Shown one piece after another: positions 41,472 to 48,475 of a DNA stretch of 48,475 bases. The stretch covers positions 934,397 to 982,871 of the forward strand of contig NZ_JQIU01000008.1 in NCBI RefSeq assembly GCF_002379365.1. The letters are read 5' to 3'. The DNA comes from Brachyspira sp. G79. Lineage in GTDB: Bacteria > Spirochaetota > Brachyspiria > Brachyspirales > Brachyspiraceae. The notes beneath the pieces are model-generated. The model saw only the letters and a list, made by a program, of their open reading frames with translations, did not search any database and was not told the DNA's origin. Both the position numbers and the translations under genes were made by a program. Position 1 is the first letter of the stretch. Each line of letters begins with the position of its first letter.

Positions 41472-42305
41472 ATGAAAAAAGGCAAAAAGTCTGAAATAAA
41501 AAAATTGAGAGTAAAAACGCATAAAAACCTACTATTAGTAAAAAGCGACAGCGAAGAAGATAAAAAAAAACTTGAAATAATAAGAGATATACTAATAAAT
41601 GAAGATAATAAAGATAAAGCAGACTTGCATAACTATTTTCTTAATAATAAAGGAGAAGCAATATTTAAACATCTTCCTTTTTTTGATATATACGAAAGAC
41701 ATTTTTCCAAATACAGAGGTAAAGATATTAACATGATGGAAATAGGTGTCGGAAGCGGAGGAGCTGTGAAGATGTGGAGAGAATATTTCAAAAATAACAA
41801 CGATAAGGCCAATGTCAATATATACTCAATAGATAAAAATCCAAAATGCAAACAATTTGAACAGGATAATATAAAAATATTTATAGGCTCTCAAGATGAC
41901 AGAGATTTTTTAAATGAAGTAAAGAATCAAATACCAAAGCTGGACATACTAATAGACGACGGCGGACATAGAATGAATCAGCAGATAGTAACATTTGAAG
42001 AGATGTACGGACATATAAAAGATGACGGTATTTATTTATGCGAAGATGTTTATACTTCATACTGGCCTAATTTCGGAGGCGGTTATAAAAATCCTAATTC
42101 ATTTATAGAATATACCAAAAACTTAATAGACTATTTAAATGCATATTGGGCCACTGAAGAAGATGATTTATACCCCAATAGTTTTACTGACAGTGCATAT
42201 TCTATACATTATTATGACGGAATTGTTATCATAGAAAAAAGAAAAAGAGACACAAGATATAACGATATATGTCAGCAGGCAATTATTGGAAAGACTAAAG
42301 AATAG
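41472..42305 (+). CDS. Class I SAM-dependent methyltransferase (CmcI/antibiotic-O-methyltransferase-like)
   Basis: 277 residues from ATG 41472, behind AAGGA; an open frame to 41259 upstream lacks any binding site and includes the promoter. SAM-binding motif NMMEIGVGSGGAVKMWREYF, the acidic strand IYSIDKNPKC, GSQDDRDFL, and motif LDILIDDGGHRMNQQIVTFEEM with its metal-binding-type DDGGH, then YLCEDVYTSYW. These fit the O-methyltransferases that modify sugars or macrolide-type acceptors (mycinosyl/rhamnosyl type). Methylation of a surface sugar is a reasonable inference given nearby glycosyltransferases. It has its own promoter and is followed by a hairpin. Confidence 0.85.
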   Translation: MKKGKKSEIKKLRVKTHKNLLLVKSDSEEDKKKLEIIRDILINEDNKDKADLHNYFLNNKGEAIFKHLPFFDIYERHFSKYRGKDINMMEIGVGSGGAVKMWREYFKNNNDKANVNIYSIDKNPKCKQFEQDNIKIFIGSQDDRDFLNEVKNQIPKLDILIDDGGHRMNQQIVTFEEMYGHIKDDGIYLCEDVYTSYWPNFGGGYKNPNSFIEYTKNLIDYLNAYWATEEDDLYPNSFTDSAYSIHYYDGIVIIEKRKRDTRYNDICQQAIIGKTKE

Positions 42306-42402
42306 ATAATAATACTAAATCGTACTAATTATATTTTAAGCTATATTATAACATTAATTGCATATATACAAAAATAGAAAATATAATACTCTAATTTTAA
42401 TT

Positions 42403-42438
42403 GGCTCTGTATATTACAAAAAATTAATATACAAAGCC
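42403..42438. terminator. Hairpin between convergent methyltransferase and vsp genes
   Basis: GGCTCTGTATATTA (42403-42416) pairs with TAATATACAAAGCC (42425-42438), with one mismatch. T-runs are weak on both sides, so its efficiency is uncertain. Confidence 0.55.
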
Positions 42439-42452
42439 TATAAAATATAATA

Positions 42453-43490
42453 TTATAATTGAGGCAAATACCAATTTATGCCTGTTGCTGACCTAAAATT
42501 AACAGGTATAGGATTATTTGATGAGTTTATACCCATTTCAAAATACCATTCCAAATCACTTACAGGATATATTCTCACCTCAGAATAAGCTCCCCAAGTA
42601 AGCGTATGATTAAGCTCTCCGACTTTTTTACCATCATATATTATTTTATAGCCTATACTAGGTTCAAAATATAAACTAACAAAATCAGAATTAGCATACA
42701 ATGACAATGCAGGAGTTATTCTCACAATATAAGGATTAGATTCATATATTTCACTTACCCTATTTGAAGTATACTGTATTCTGTCATGAGACTGTATATT
42801 TACTAAAGTATCAGTATTTTCATTAATGATATCTTTACCCTTTGCATCCAATGATGAAGAATATAACACTTTTATAAAAGGATTAATCCAAACACTATTA
42901 ATAGTAGTAGGAAGAAAATAAAATCTTAACTCAAATCCAAAAGAAGAAGCACTATTACCATTATAACTATTTTTACCATAATTAATATAAAGTCTTACAG
43001 CATTGATAGAATCAAACCCAGTATAATATCTTATTTCAGAAGTCGTACTAAAAGCAGAATAATCGGAATTGTCTTTAGAATCAGCTATTTGAAAAGGCAC
43101 GCATATTCTCAAACTGTCATTCATAGCATTAATCATTAAAACAGGAGTGTGAACATCTAAAGAAGAATCTATATAAGTATAATTATATCCAAGTCCTACA
43201 CTTATAATCTCTGAAGTGTATGCCAAACCCAAAGAAACAGTTGCATCTAATGATAGTTTTCCATTACCAATATAGCTCATTATATTACCAAAAGAGAGAG
43301 TATCTGCCTTAAAGCCGAAAGTACCTTTAACTCCCCTATTACCCAATACAAAACCTAATTGATCTGTCCTAGCTCTAAGATGACTGCTGTCTGTGAGAAA
43401 ATCCATCCAATCATTACTAAAACCATACATACCAAATACCGATGCAGACGATACTGCAAAACAAAAGATTGTTTTTAATAAAGTTTTCAT
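42453..43490 (-). CDS. Brachyspira variable surface protein (Vsp family)
   Basis: 345 residues. Signal peptide KTLLKTIFCFAVSSASVFG, followed by the Vsp hallmark MYGFSNDWMDFLTDSSHLRARTDQLGFVLGNRGVKGTFGF. Later strands LDATVSLGLAYTSEIISVGLGYNYTYIDSS, VHTPVLMINAMNDSLRI and the C-terminal INWYLPQL also fit the family. B. hyodysenteriae Vsp proteins are abundant outer-membrane surface antigens, encoded in paralogous clusters. This copy is alone in the window. AAGGAAA precedes the ATG. The match is from memory of the family; the exact Vsp subtype is not determinable. Confidence 0.85.
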   Translation of the reverse strand: MKTLLKTIFCFAVSSASVFGMYGFSNDWMDFLTDSSHLRARTDQLGFVLGNRGVKGTFGFKADTLSFGNIMSYIGNGKLSLDATVSLGLAYTSEIISVGLGYNYTYIDSSLDVHTPVLMINAMNDSLRICVPFQIADSKDNSDYSAFSTTSEIRYYTGFDSINAVRLYINYGKNSYNGNSASSFGFELRFYFLPTTINSVWINPFIKVLYSSSLDAKGKDIINENTDTLVNIQSHDRIQYTSNRVSEIYESNPYIVRITPALSLYANSDFVSLYFEPSIGYKIIYDGKKVGELNHTLTWGAYSEVRIYPVSDLEWYFEMGINSSNNPIPVNFRSATGINWYLPQL

Positions 43491-43695
43491 TTATGTTTCC
43501 TTAAAAATTGATATTTTAATAGAGAGCGATTATAACAAATATAAAAATAAAGTAAATAGATACATAGCATAGAATAAAATAATACAGTATACAATAATAA
43601 TTCTGTTTATATACTTTAGAAAAAGCTTAGAAATTTCTTAATAAAAGATTAATTATAAAATTTATATGATTGATATTTGAATTTTTTATTAGGTA

Positions 43696-43741
43696 TAAAA
43701 AAACCTGACCTACATTTTATAAAAAACATAAGCCAAGTTTT
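43696..43741 (-). terminator. Terminator of valS
   Basis: AACCTGACCTACAT (43702-43715) pairs with ACATAAGCCAAGTT (43726-43739) through several G-U pairs. On the minus strand it is followed by a T run (plus-strand A run at 43697-43703). Confidence 0.8.
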
Positions 43742-43781
43742 TAATTTTACTTCTATTAAAAATATTATTTAAGCATTAAAA

Positions 43782-46436
43782 TTATAAAGAAGATAAAACT
43801 TCCTCTATACCTTTTAATTTATCCTCAAACTCTTTTTTCTTTCTGTTCTCTGTGTCAATAGCTTCCTGTTTAGCTTTATTAATGAAATTTTCATTGGAAA
43901 GTTTTTTGTTTACTGCTTCCAAATCTTTTTTATATTTAGATGCCTCTTTTTCTAATCTTTTTTTCTCAGCTTCTAAATCTATTATTCCTACAAGATTAAC
44001 ATTTACCTCACCGCCTTCAAATACTTTAACAAATGAACCTTTATTTCTTTGAGTATCTTTTGATGAAACTATATTTAATGATTCAGCAAGCGAAAGTGAT
44101 GATATAATATCTTTATAGCTTTCTGTAGTATTTTTAAAATAGTCTGAAGTATATCTTATTATAACATCAAGTTTTTTATTAGGAGGCAAATTAAATGATG
44201 AACGTGAGTTTCTTATTCCAGATACTATATCCTGAATTAAGTTAAAATCTTTTTCTATATCTTCAAATATATATTTACTATTAGCTTTAGGGTATTCTCT
44301 AATCATCAATGCTTTTGAATCAATATTATGCTTTGGTAAATTAGAATAAATCTCTTCTGTGATAAAAGGCATAAATGGGTGAATCATAGCCATTGACTCT
44401 TCAAGCACATACAATAATACAGCAATAGTTTTTTCTTTTTTACTTTCGTCTTTTAAATCAAACTTACTTATCTCTATATACCAATCGCAAAACTCATTCC
44501 AATAGAATTTATAAATAGTCTGAGAAGCCTCATCAAATCTATACTCTTTTAATTTTTTAGCAGTATCATCAACAGCTTTCTGAAGTCTTGATAATATCCA
44601 TTTATCTTTATTTTCAAGTTCAAAACTGTCTAAATCTTTTATATCAGCATTATCTTCAATATTACCAAAAATATATTTAGCACTGTTGTATATTTTATTA
44701 GCAAACTTTCCGCCCATTTTGAAAAGCTCTCTGTCAAGCCAAATATCCTGACCGCCTAATGAAGTTATAAATGATAAAGTAAATCTAAAAGCATCAGCTC
44801 CATGCTCATCAATAATTTCTATAGGGTCAATACCATTTCCCAAACTCTTAGACATTTTTCTTCCGATTTTATCTCTTATAAGTCCATTAAGATAAACATC
44901 TTTAAAAGGTACATCATTCATAAAATGAGTTCCAGCCATAATCATTCTAGCAACCCAGAAAAATAATATATCATAACCAGTAACAAGTGCCGTAGTAGGA
45001 TAAAAATATTTTAATTCTTCATTAATCTCAGGCCAGCCGAAAGTAGAAAAAGGCCATAGCCAAGAAGAAAACCAAGTATCAAGCACATCTTCATCTTGAT
45101 GAATATTTTTACTTTTACATTTACTACATTCTGCGATATCAGTTTTTGACACCATCATCTCTCCGCAGTCATCACAGTACCATACTGGAATCCTATGTCC
45201 CCACCATAATTGTCTGCTTATACACCAATCTCTAATATCAGTCATCCAGTGATTATAAGTATTAATCCATCTTTCTGGATATATTTTTGTATTGCCGTCA
45301 TTAACTGCCTTGTATGCTTTTTCTGCCAAAGGCTTCATTTTTACAAACCATTGATCACTGTAATAAGGCTCTACAACATTATGACATCTGTAGCAGTGTC
45401 CTACTTGGTGCTTAATATTATCCTTTCCGACAAATGCTCCCAACTCTTCAAGCTCTTTTATAATCATACTTCTAGCTTCTTTTACTGTTTTACCTTGATA
45501 ATTAGAAGGAGTATTTTCATTGAATGTGCCGTCTGGATTTAATATATTGATAATCTCTAAATTATGTCTTTGAGCTATAGCAAAGTCATTAGGGTCATGT
45601 GCTGGTGTGATTTTTAAAGCTCCAGTACCAAAATCTTTATCAACATAAGTATCTTTTACAAGTCTTAATTTTCTGCCTCCTATAGGAAGTATCAAAACAT
45701 TCTCCTCTGTAAGATGTGCATATCTTTCATCATCTGGGTGAACAGCAATAGCAACGTCTGCCAAAATAGTTTCTGGTCTTGTAGTAGCTATTTCAATATA
45801 ATCATTAGTGCCATCTATTTGGTATTTAACATGATACAAAGCTCCTGCCGTCTCTTCATGTTCTACCTCATCATTAGCCAAAGCAGTGCCGCAGCTAGGA
45901 CAATAGTTAATAAGATATTTTCCCCTATATATTAATCCCTGATTATAAAGCTCAACAAATACTTCTCTTACAGCATTGCTTAAGCCTTCATCAAGAGTAA
46001 ATCTTTCTCTCTCCCAATCGCAAGAGCAGCCTATTTTTTCTAATTGTTTTACTATTATAGAGTGATGTTCATTAGCCACTTCCCAAGTTTTTTTAACAAA
46101 TGCCTCTCTTCCTAAATCATATTTATTTTTACCTTCGGCTTTTAATCTTCTCTCAACAACATTCTGTGTAGCAATACCTGCATGGTCAGTACCCGGCATC
46201 CATAAAGTGCATTTGCCTAGCATTCTATGAAATCTTATAAGTATATCCTGAAGTGTATTATTAAGTCCATGTCCCATATGAAGTACGCCTGTAACATTTG
46301 GAGGAGGTATGACTATAGAATATGGTTCTTTATTTTTATCCATAACTGCATGAAAAAATCCGTTTTCCTTCCAGAAATTATATAATTTGTCTTCAATATT
46401 TTTAGGAGTGTATGCTCCTTCTAAAGTGTGTTTCAT
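43782..46436 (-). CDS. valS: Valyl-tRNA synthetase
   Basis: 884 residues, class I synthetase charging tRNA-Val. The HIGH signature is PPPNVTGVLHMGHGLN, the KMSKS loop is GRKMSKSLGNGIDP, and the editing domain includes TTRPETILADVAIAVHPDD. The zinc-like cysteine pairs YCPSCGTAL and CDDCGEMM..CSKCKS are present. The C-terminal coiled-coil arm (EAEKKRLEKEASKYKKDLEAV) is the valine-specific one. Length is complete. GGAGGAAAA precedes the ATG. I see no T-box leader in the 370-base upstream spacer. It is transcribed alone. Confidence 0.98.
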   Translation of the reverse strand: MKHTLEGAYTPKNIEDKLYNFWKENGFFHAVMDKNKEPYSIVIPPPNVTGVLHMGHGLNNTLQDILIRFHRMLGKCTLWMPGTDHAGIATQNVVERRLKAEGKNKYDLGREAFVKKTWEVANEHHSIIVKQLEKIGCSCDWERERFTLDEGLSNAVREVFVELYNQGLIYRGKYLINYCPSCGTALANDEVEHEETAGALYHVKYQIDGTNDYIEIATTRPETILADVAIAVHPDDERYAHLTEENVLILPIGGRKLRLVKDTYVDKDFGTGALKITPAHDPNDFAIAQRHNLEIINILNPDGTFNENTPSNYQGKTVKEARSMIIKELEELGAFVGKDNIKHQVGHCYRCHNVVEPYYSDQWFVKMKPLAEKAYKAVNDGNTKIYPERWINTYNHWMTDIRDWCISRQLWWGHRIPVWYCDDCGEMMVSKTDIAECSKCKSKNIHQDEDVLDTWFSSWLWPFSTFGWPEINEELKYFYPTTALVTGYDILFFWVARMIMAGTHFMNDVPFKDVYLNGLIRDKIGRKMSKSLGNGIDPIEIIDEHGADAFRFTLSFITSLGGQDIWLDRELFKMGGKFANKIYNSAKYIFGNIEDNADIKDLDSFELENKDKWILSRLQKAVDDTAKKLKEYRFDEASQTIYKFYWNEFCDWYIEISKFDLKDESKKEKTIAVLLYVLEESMAMIHPFMPFITEEIYSNLPKHNIDSKALMIREYPKANSKYIFEDIEKDFNLIQDIVSGIRNSRSSFNLPPNKKLDVIIRYTSDYFKNTTESYKDIISSLSLAESLNIVSSKDTQRNKGSFVKVFEGGEVNVNLVGIIDLEAEKKRLEKEASKYKKDLEAVNKKLSNENFINKAKQEAIDTENRKKKEFEDKLKGIEEVLSSL

Positions 46437-46808
46437 ATTCTTTTTTCCTCCGATAAAATCGCAAATTAATACTAAAAATTGATATGATATTTTATACTAT
46501 ATACAATATTTTTCAATTATTAATTTTTCTTAAATTATAATTTTACAAAAAATATATATTAAATTTGTTTTAAAAATATTTTATTAAAAAAGGTTTAAAT
46601 CACAACATAACAGAAATTAAAAAGAATTTTATAACCTTTGTAATAAGGAATACTTAAATGCAATATCTATGGCTCTTAAACAATTTTATCATATAGTTTA
46701 TATTGCCTAAATTTACAATTATGATATAATTAAATTAATTCTATACACTCATATTATCATATTACTAATTTTATATTATTAAATATTATATTTGATTAGG
46801 ATACATTA
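46437..46808. other. Divergent spacer between valS and the TIR gene
   Basis: 372 bases. It holds the upstream regions of both genes. A TTGCCT (46703-46708)/TATAAT (46725-46730) promoter, spacer 16, serves the TIR gene. A 12-codon open frame at 46658-46696 follows AAGGA, but it is too short to support. Nothing else is recognisable. Confidence 0.55.
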
Positions 46809-48475
46809 ATGATTGATGAAGAAGCGATATATAACTATGATGTCTTTATAAGCTCTAGAAATACAGATTTAGACAGTAAATGGGCTAATTGGCTGATTAG
46901 AGAATTTGAGACTTGGAGCGTGCCTAAAGAATTAATAAAAAAAGGTTTTCCAAAAAGAATAGGGAGGGTATTTAAAGACAGCGAAGAATCTTCAGAAAAT
47001 ATCAATATAAATACAGAAAAAGCATTAATACATTCAAAATATTTAGTAGTAATATGTTCAAAGAATAGCAAACAATCTGAAAGAATAGAAAAAGAAATAA
47101 AGATATTTAAAGAATTAGGACGTTCTGAAAGAATAGTTGCTCTATTAATAGACGGAGAGCCTTATGAAGCTTTTCCTAATGAATTAACATTTATAGAAGA
47201 AAACGGTATAATAAAAAAAATAGAACCGCTTGCTGCTGATGTAAGAAATAAAACTGATCAAAAAGAAAAAGAAACTAAAAAAATAGCATTATTAAAAATA
47301 TTATCATGTATATTGGCATGCAATTTTGATGATTTAAGACAAAGAGAAAAAAGAAGAGAAAATAGAAAATTTAGGAATAAATTTATAATCTCATTATGTT
47401 TTTTAGCCGCATTATCTTTAGCTGCCATTTTAATATGGGATTATAATAGATTAAAAATCACTTACTATAATAATTTTGTATATCAATACGGACTTCCTAA
47501 AGGCATAGGAAAATTAAAAAAGTCTATGTATTTAAAAAGAGCTGTTACATACATATTTGAAGAGCAAAGGCGTGTTTTAAAACAGGTAAGAAGAGTTAAT
47601 AGTTTTGGAAGATTAAGAGATGATGAAAATAATTTTAATATAAGCGTATGGATTCCAGAAGCCGATGTGTCTGGAAATGTAAAAAGAATAATATGCAAAG
47701 ATCATAACAATAAAATAGTAATGATTAGAGAATATAGCTCTGATTTAAAAATAATAGAGTTTCAAAATGAATTTAATCTTCCATTTGTATCTGACGGAAG
47801 TTCTATAGTAAGGTATGAGGTTGAATATAATAATGAAGGATATATTACCAATGAGGTTTATTACAGAGATTCTTGGAATACATTTGTATCAGATAAAAAC
47901 GGTTTTTACGGAAAAAGATACGAAGTTGATAAAAATGGTATGATAGTAACAGAATACGGCATTAATATGGAAGGAGAAAATATAATAAACAGAAATGGCG
48001 TATTTAAAATAAAATTTCACTATGACAAACTATACAGTATTATAAAAGAAGAGTTTTTGGATAGTGAAAATAATTTGTTTTTTAATACACATAAAGATTA
48101 TGGATATTCATATATAAAAAAAGAATATGATAAATACGGTAATTTAATAAAAAAATCCTTTTTTGACAATAATCATAATAGAATAATACCTTTAAATAAT
48201 TTTTATTCTTCTGTATATTATGAATTAGACAGTTTTGGAAATATATCTTGTGCTAATTATTTGGATACTAAAGATGAATATATACGTTTCTCATACTCAA
48301 AATGTTATTTCAAATATGATGAATTAGGTAATAATATATATACATATTTTCAGAATATGAGTAATCAAAATGCATATCATACAAACGGTTATTCAATATG
48401 TTCTATAAAATATGATAATAATGATAATATAATAGAAAAAATATATTATGATGCCAACACAAATATTTCTTTTAT
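46809..48475 (+). CDS. TIR-domain membrane receptor with YD-like repeats (3' end outside window)
   Basis: 555 codons visible, no stop before the window ends. Residues 1-115 form a TIR domain: YDVFISSRNTDLDSKWANWLIREFETWSVPKEL, GRVFKDSEESSENI, YLVVICSKNSKQSERIEKEIKIFKELGRSERIVALLIDGEP. A juxtamembrane EPLAADVR..KKIALLKILSCILACNFDDLRQREKRR follows, as in a known TIR/SEFIR-type bacterial family. One transmembrane helix spans about 192-210 (FIISLCFLAALSLAAILIW). The rest (>340 residues) lies on the other side and shows repeats of the form YDxxGNxxxxxYxD (YDKYGNLIKKSFFD, YELDSFGNIS, KYDELGNNIY, KYDNNDNIIEK). AGGA precedes the ATG. TIR domains often hydrolyse NAD+; Glu96 could be the catalytic residue, but this is inference. 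Confidence 0.85.
   Translation, partial: MIDEEAIYNYDVFISSRNTDLDSKWANWLIREFETWSVPKELIKKGFPKRIGRVFKDSEESSENININTEKALIHSKYLVVICSKNSKQSERIEKEIKIFKELGRSERIVALLIDGEPYEAFPNELTFIEENGIIKKIEPLAADVRNKTDQKEKETKKIALLKILSCILACNFDDLRQREKRRENRKFRNKFIISLCFLAALSLAAILIWDYNRLKITYYNNFVYQYGLPKGIGKLKKSMYLKRAVTYIFEEQRRVLKQVRRVNSFGRLRDDENNFNISVWIPEADVSGNVKRIICKDHNNKIVMIREYSSDLKIIEFQNEFNLPFVSDGSSIVRYEVEYNNEGYITNEVYYRDSWNTFVSDKNGFYGKRYEVDKNGMIVTEYGINMEGENIINRNGVFKIKFHYDKLYSIIKEEFLDSENNLFFNTHKDYGYSYIKKEYDKYGNLIKKSFFDNNHNRIIPLNNFYSSVYYELDSFGNISCANYLDTKDEYIRFSYSKCYFKYDELGNNIYTYFQNMSNQNAYHTNGYSICSIKYDNNDNIIEKIYYDANTNISF

Noticed and set aside
46437-46560. T-box leader for valS
   Set aside because: No specifier or T-box-like conserved sequence or terminator found upstream on the minus strand.
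46658-46696. 12-codon frame behind AAGGA upstream of the TIR gene
   Set aside because: Too short to support, lies before the best promoter, and no hairpin or attenuator accompanies it.
1-48475. CRISPR array, rRNA, prophage or insertion sequence
   Set aside because: No regularly spaced repeats, rRNA segments, transposase, integrase or phage structural genes are visible.

Overview
The window is very AT-rich DNA, with A/T-dominated third codon positions, TTGACA/TATAAT promoters, GGAG-type ribosome binding sites and many hairpin-plus-T-run terminators. Gene content points to an intestinal spirochaete of the genus Brachyspira. The best single marker is a Vsp-type variable surface protein at 42453-43490 (MYGFSNDW, RARTDQLGFVLGN, GTFGF). 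A FliO-like flagellar protein, a three-member outer-membrane barrel family, GT9/GT2/GT39 surface-sugar enzymes, PEGA and TPR proteins and several lipoproteins agree with this. I assigned the genus by recalled family resemblance, not by a search.

Layout. 1-1.7 kb: the end of a membrane protein, then two tandem outer-membrane barrel genes. 1.9-9.7 kb: secG on the minus strand, then a plus-strand run of a coiled-coil protein, a heparinase-II/III-like lipoprotein, a frameshifted NagB-like gene and an unusual NagB-like/NagA fusion, ending in a terminator; this looks like an amino-sugar or glycosaminoglycan unit. 9.7-11.6 kb: a broken AAA/OLD-type ATPase followed by a small PD-(D/E)XK-like protein, possibly a decayed defence pair. 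11.7-16.9 kb: tRNA-Ser(GCU), fliO, an M42 peptidase, an unknown gene, a frameshifted BNR/sialidase-like gene and an aminotransferase. 17-21.5 kb: catalase behind a palindromic promoter, a 700-bp gene-free stretch holding two diverged copies of a structured repeat, then moxR, a BatD-like gene and a barrel protein. 21.6-25.6 kb: a MATE efflux gene behind a leader-peptide/terminator attenuator, a 7-alpha-hydroxysteroid dehydrogenase and a radical SAM protein. 25.6-34.2 kb: a substrate-binding protein behind a 36-bp perfect palindrome, GT9, a phosphoesterase, a lipoprotein, Ogg2, a PEGA protein and adk. 34.3-46.4 kb: nusB, a TPR protein, an AhpD-like protein, GT2 and a frameshifted GT39, a nucleotidyltransferase-like gene, the third barrel paralogue, a methyltransferase, vsp and valS. 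46.8 kb to the end: a TIR-transmembrane-repeat receptor running off the window.

The observations I rate highest are the catalytically altered NagB domains (one fused to NagA), the MATE leader attenuator, the duplicated structured element at 18.6-19.1 kb, the TIR membrane receptor, and the decayed ATPase/nuclease-like pair. Four genes carry five single-base frame breaks, mostly in homopolymers; these are either real decay or phase switches, or assembly errors, and sequence alone cannot decide. I see no rRNA, CRISPR array, transposase or prophage genes.
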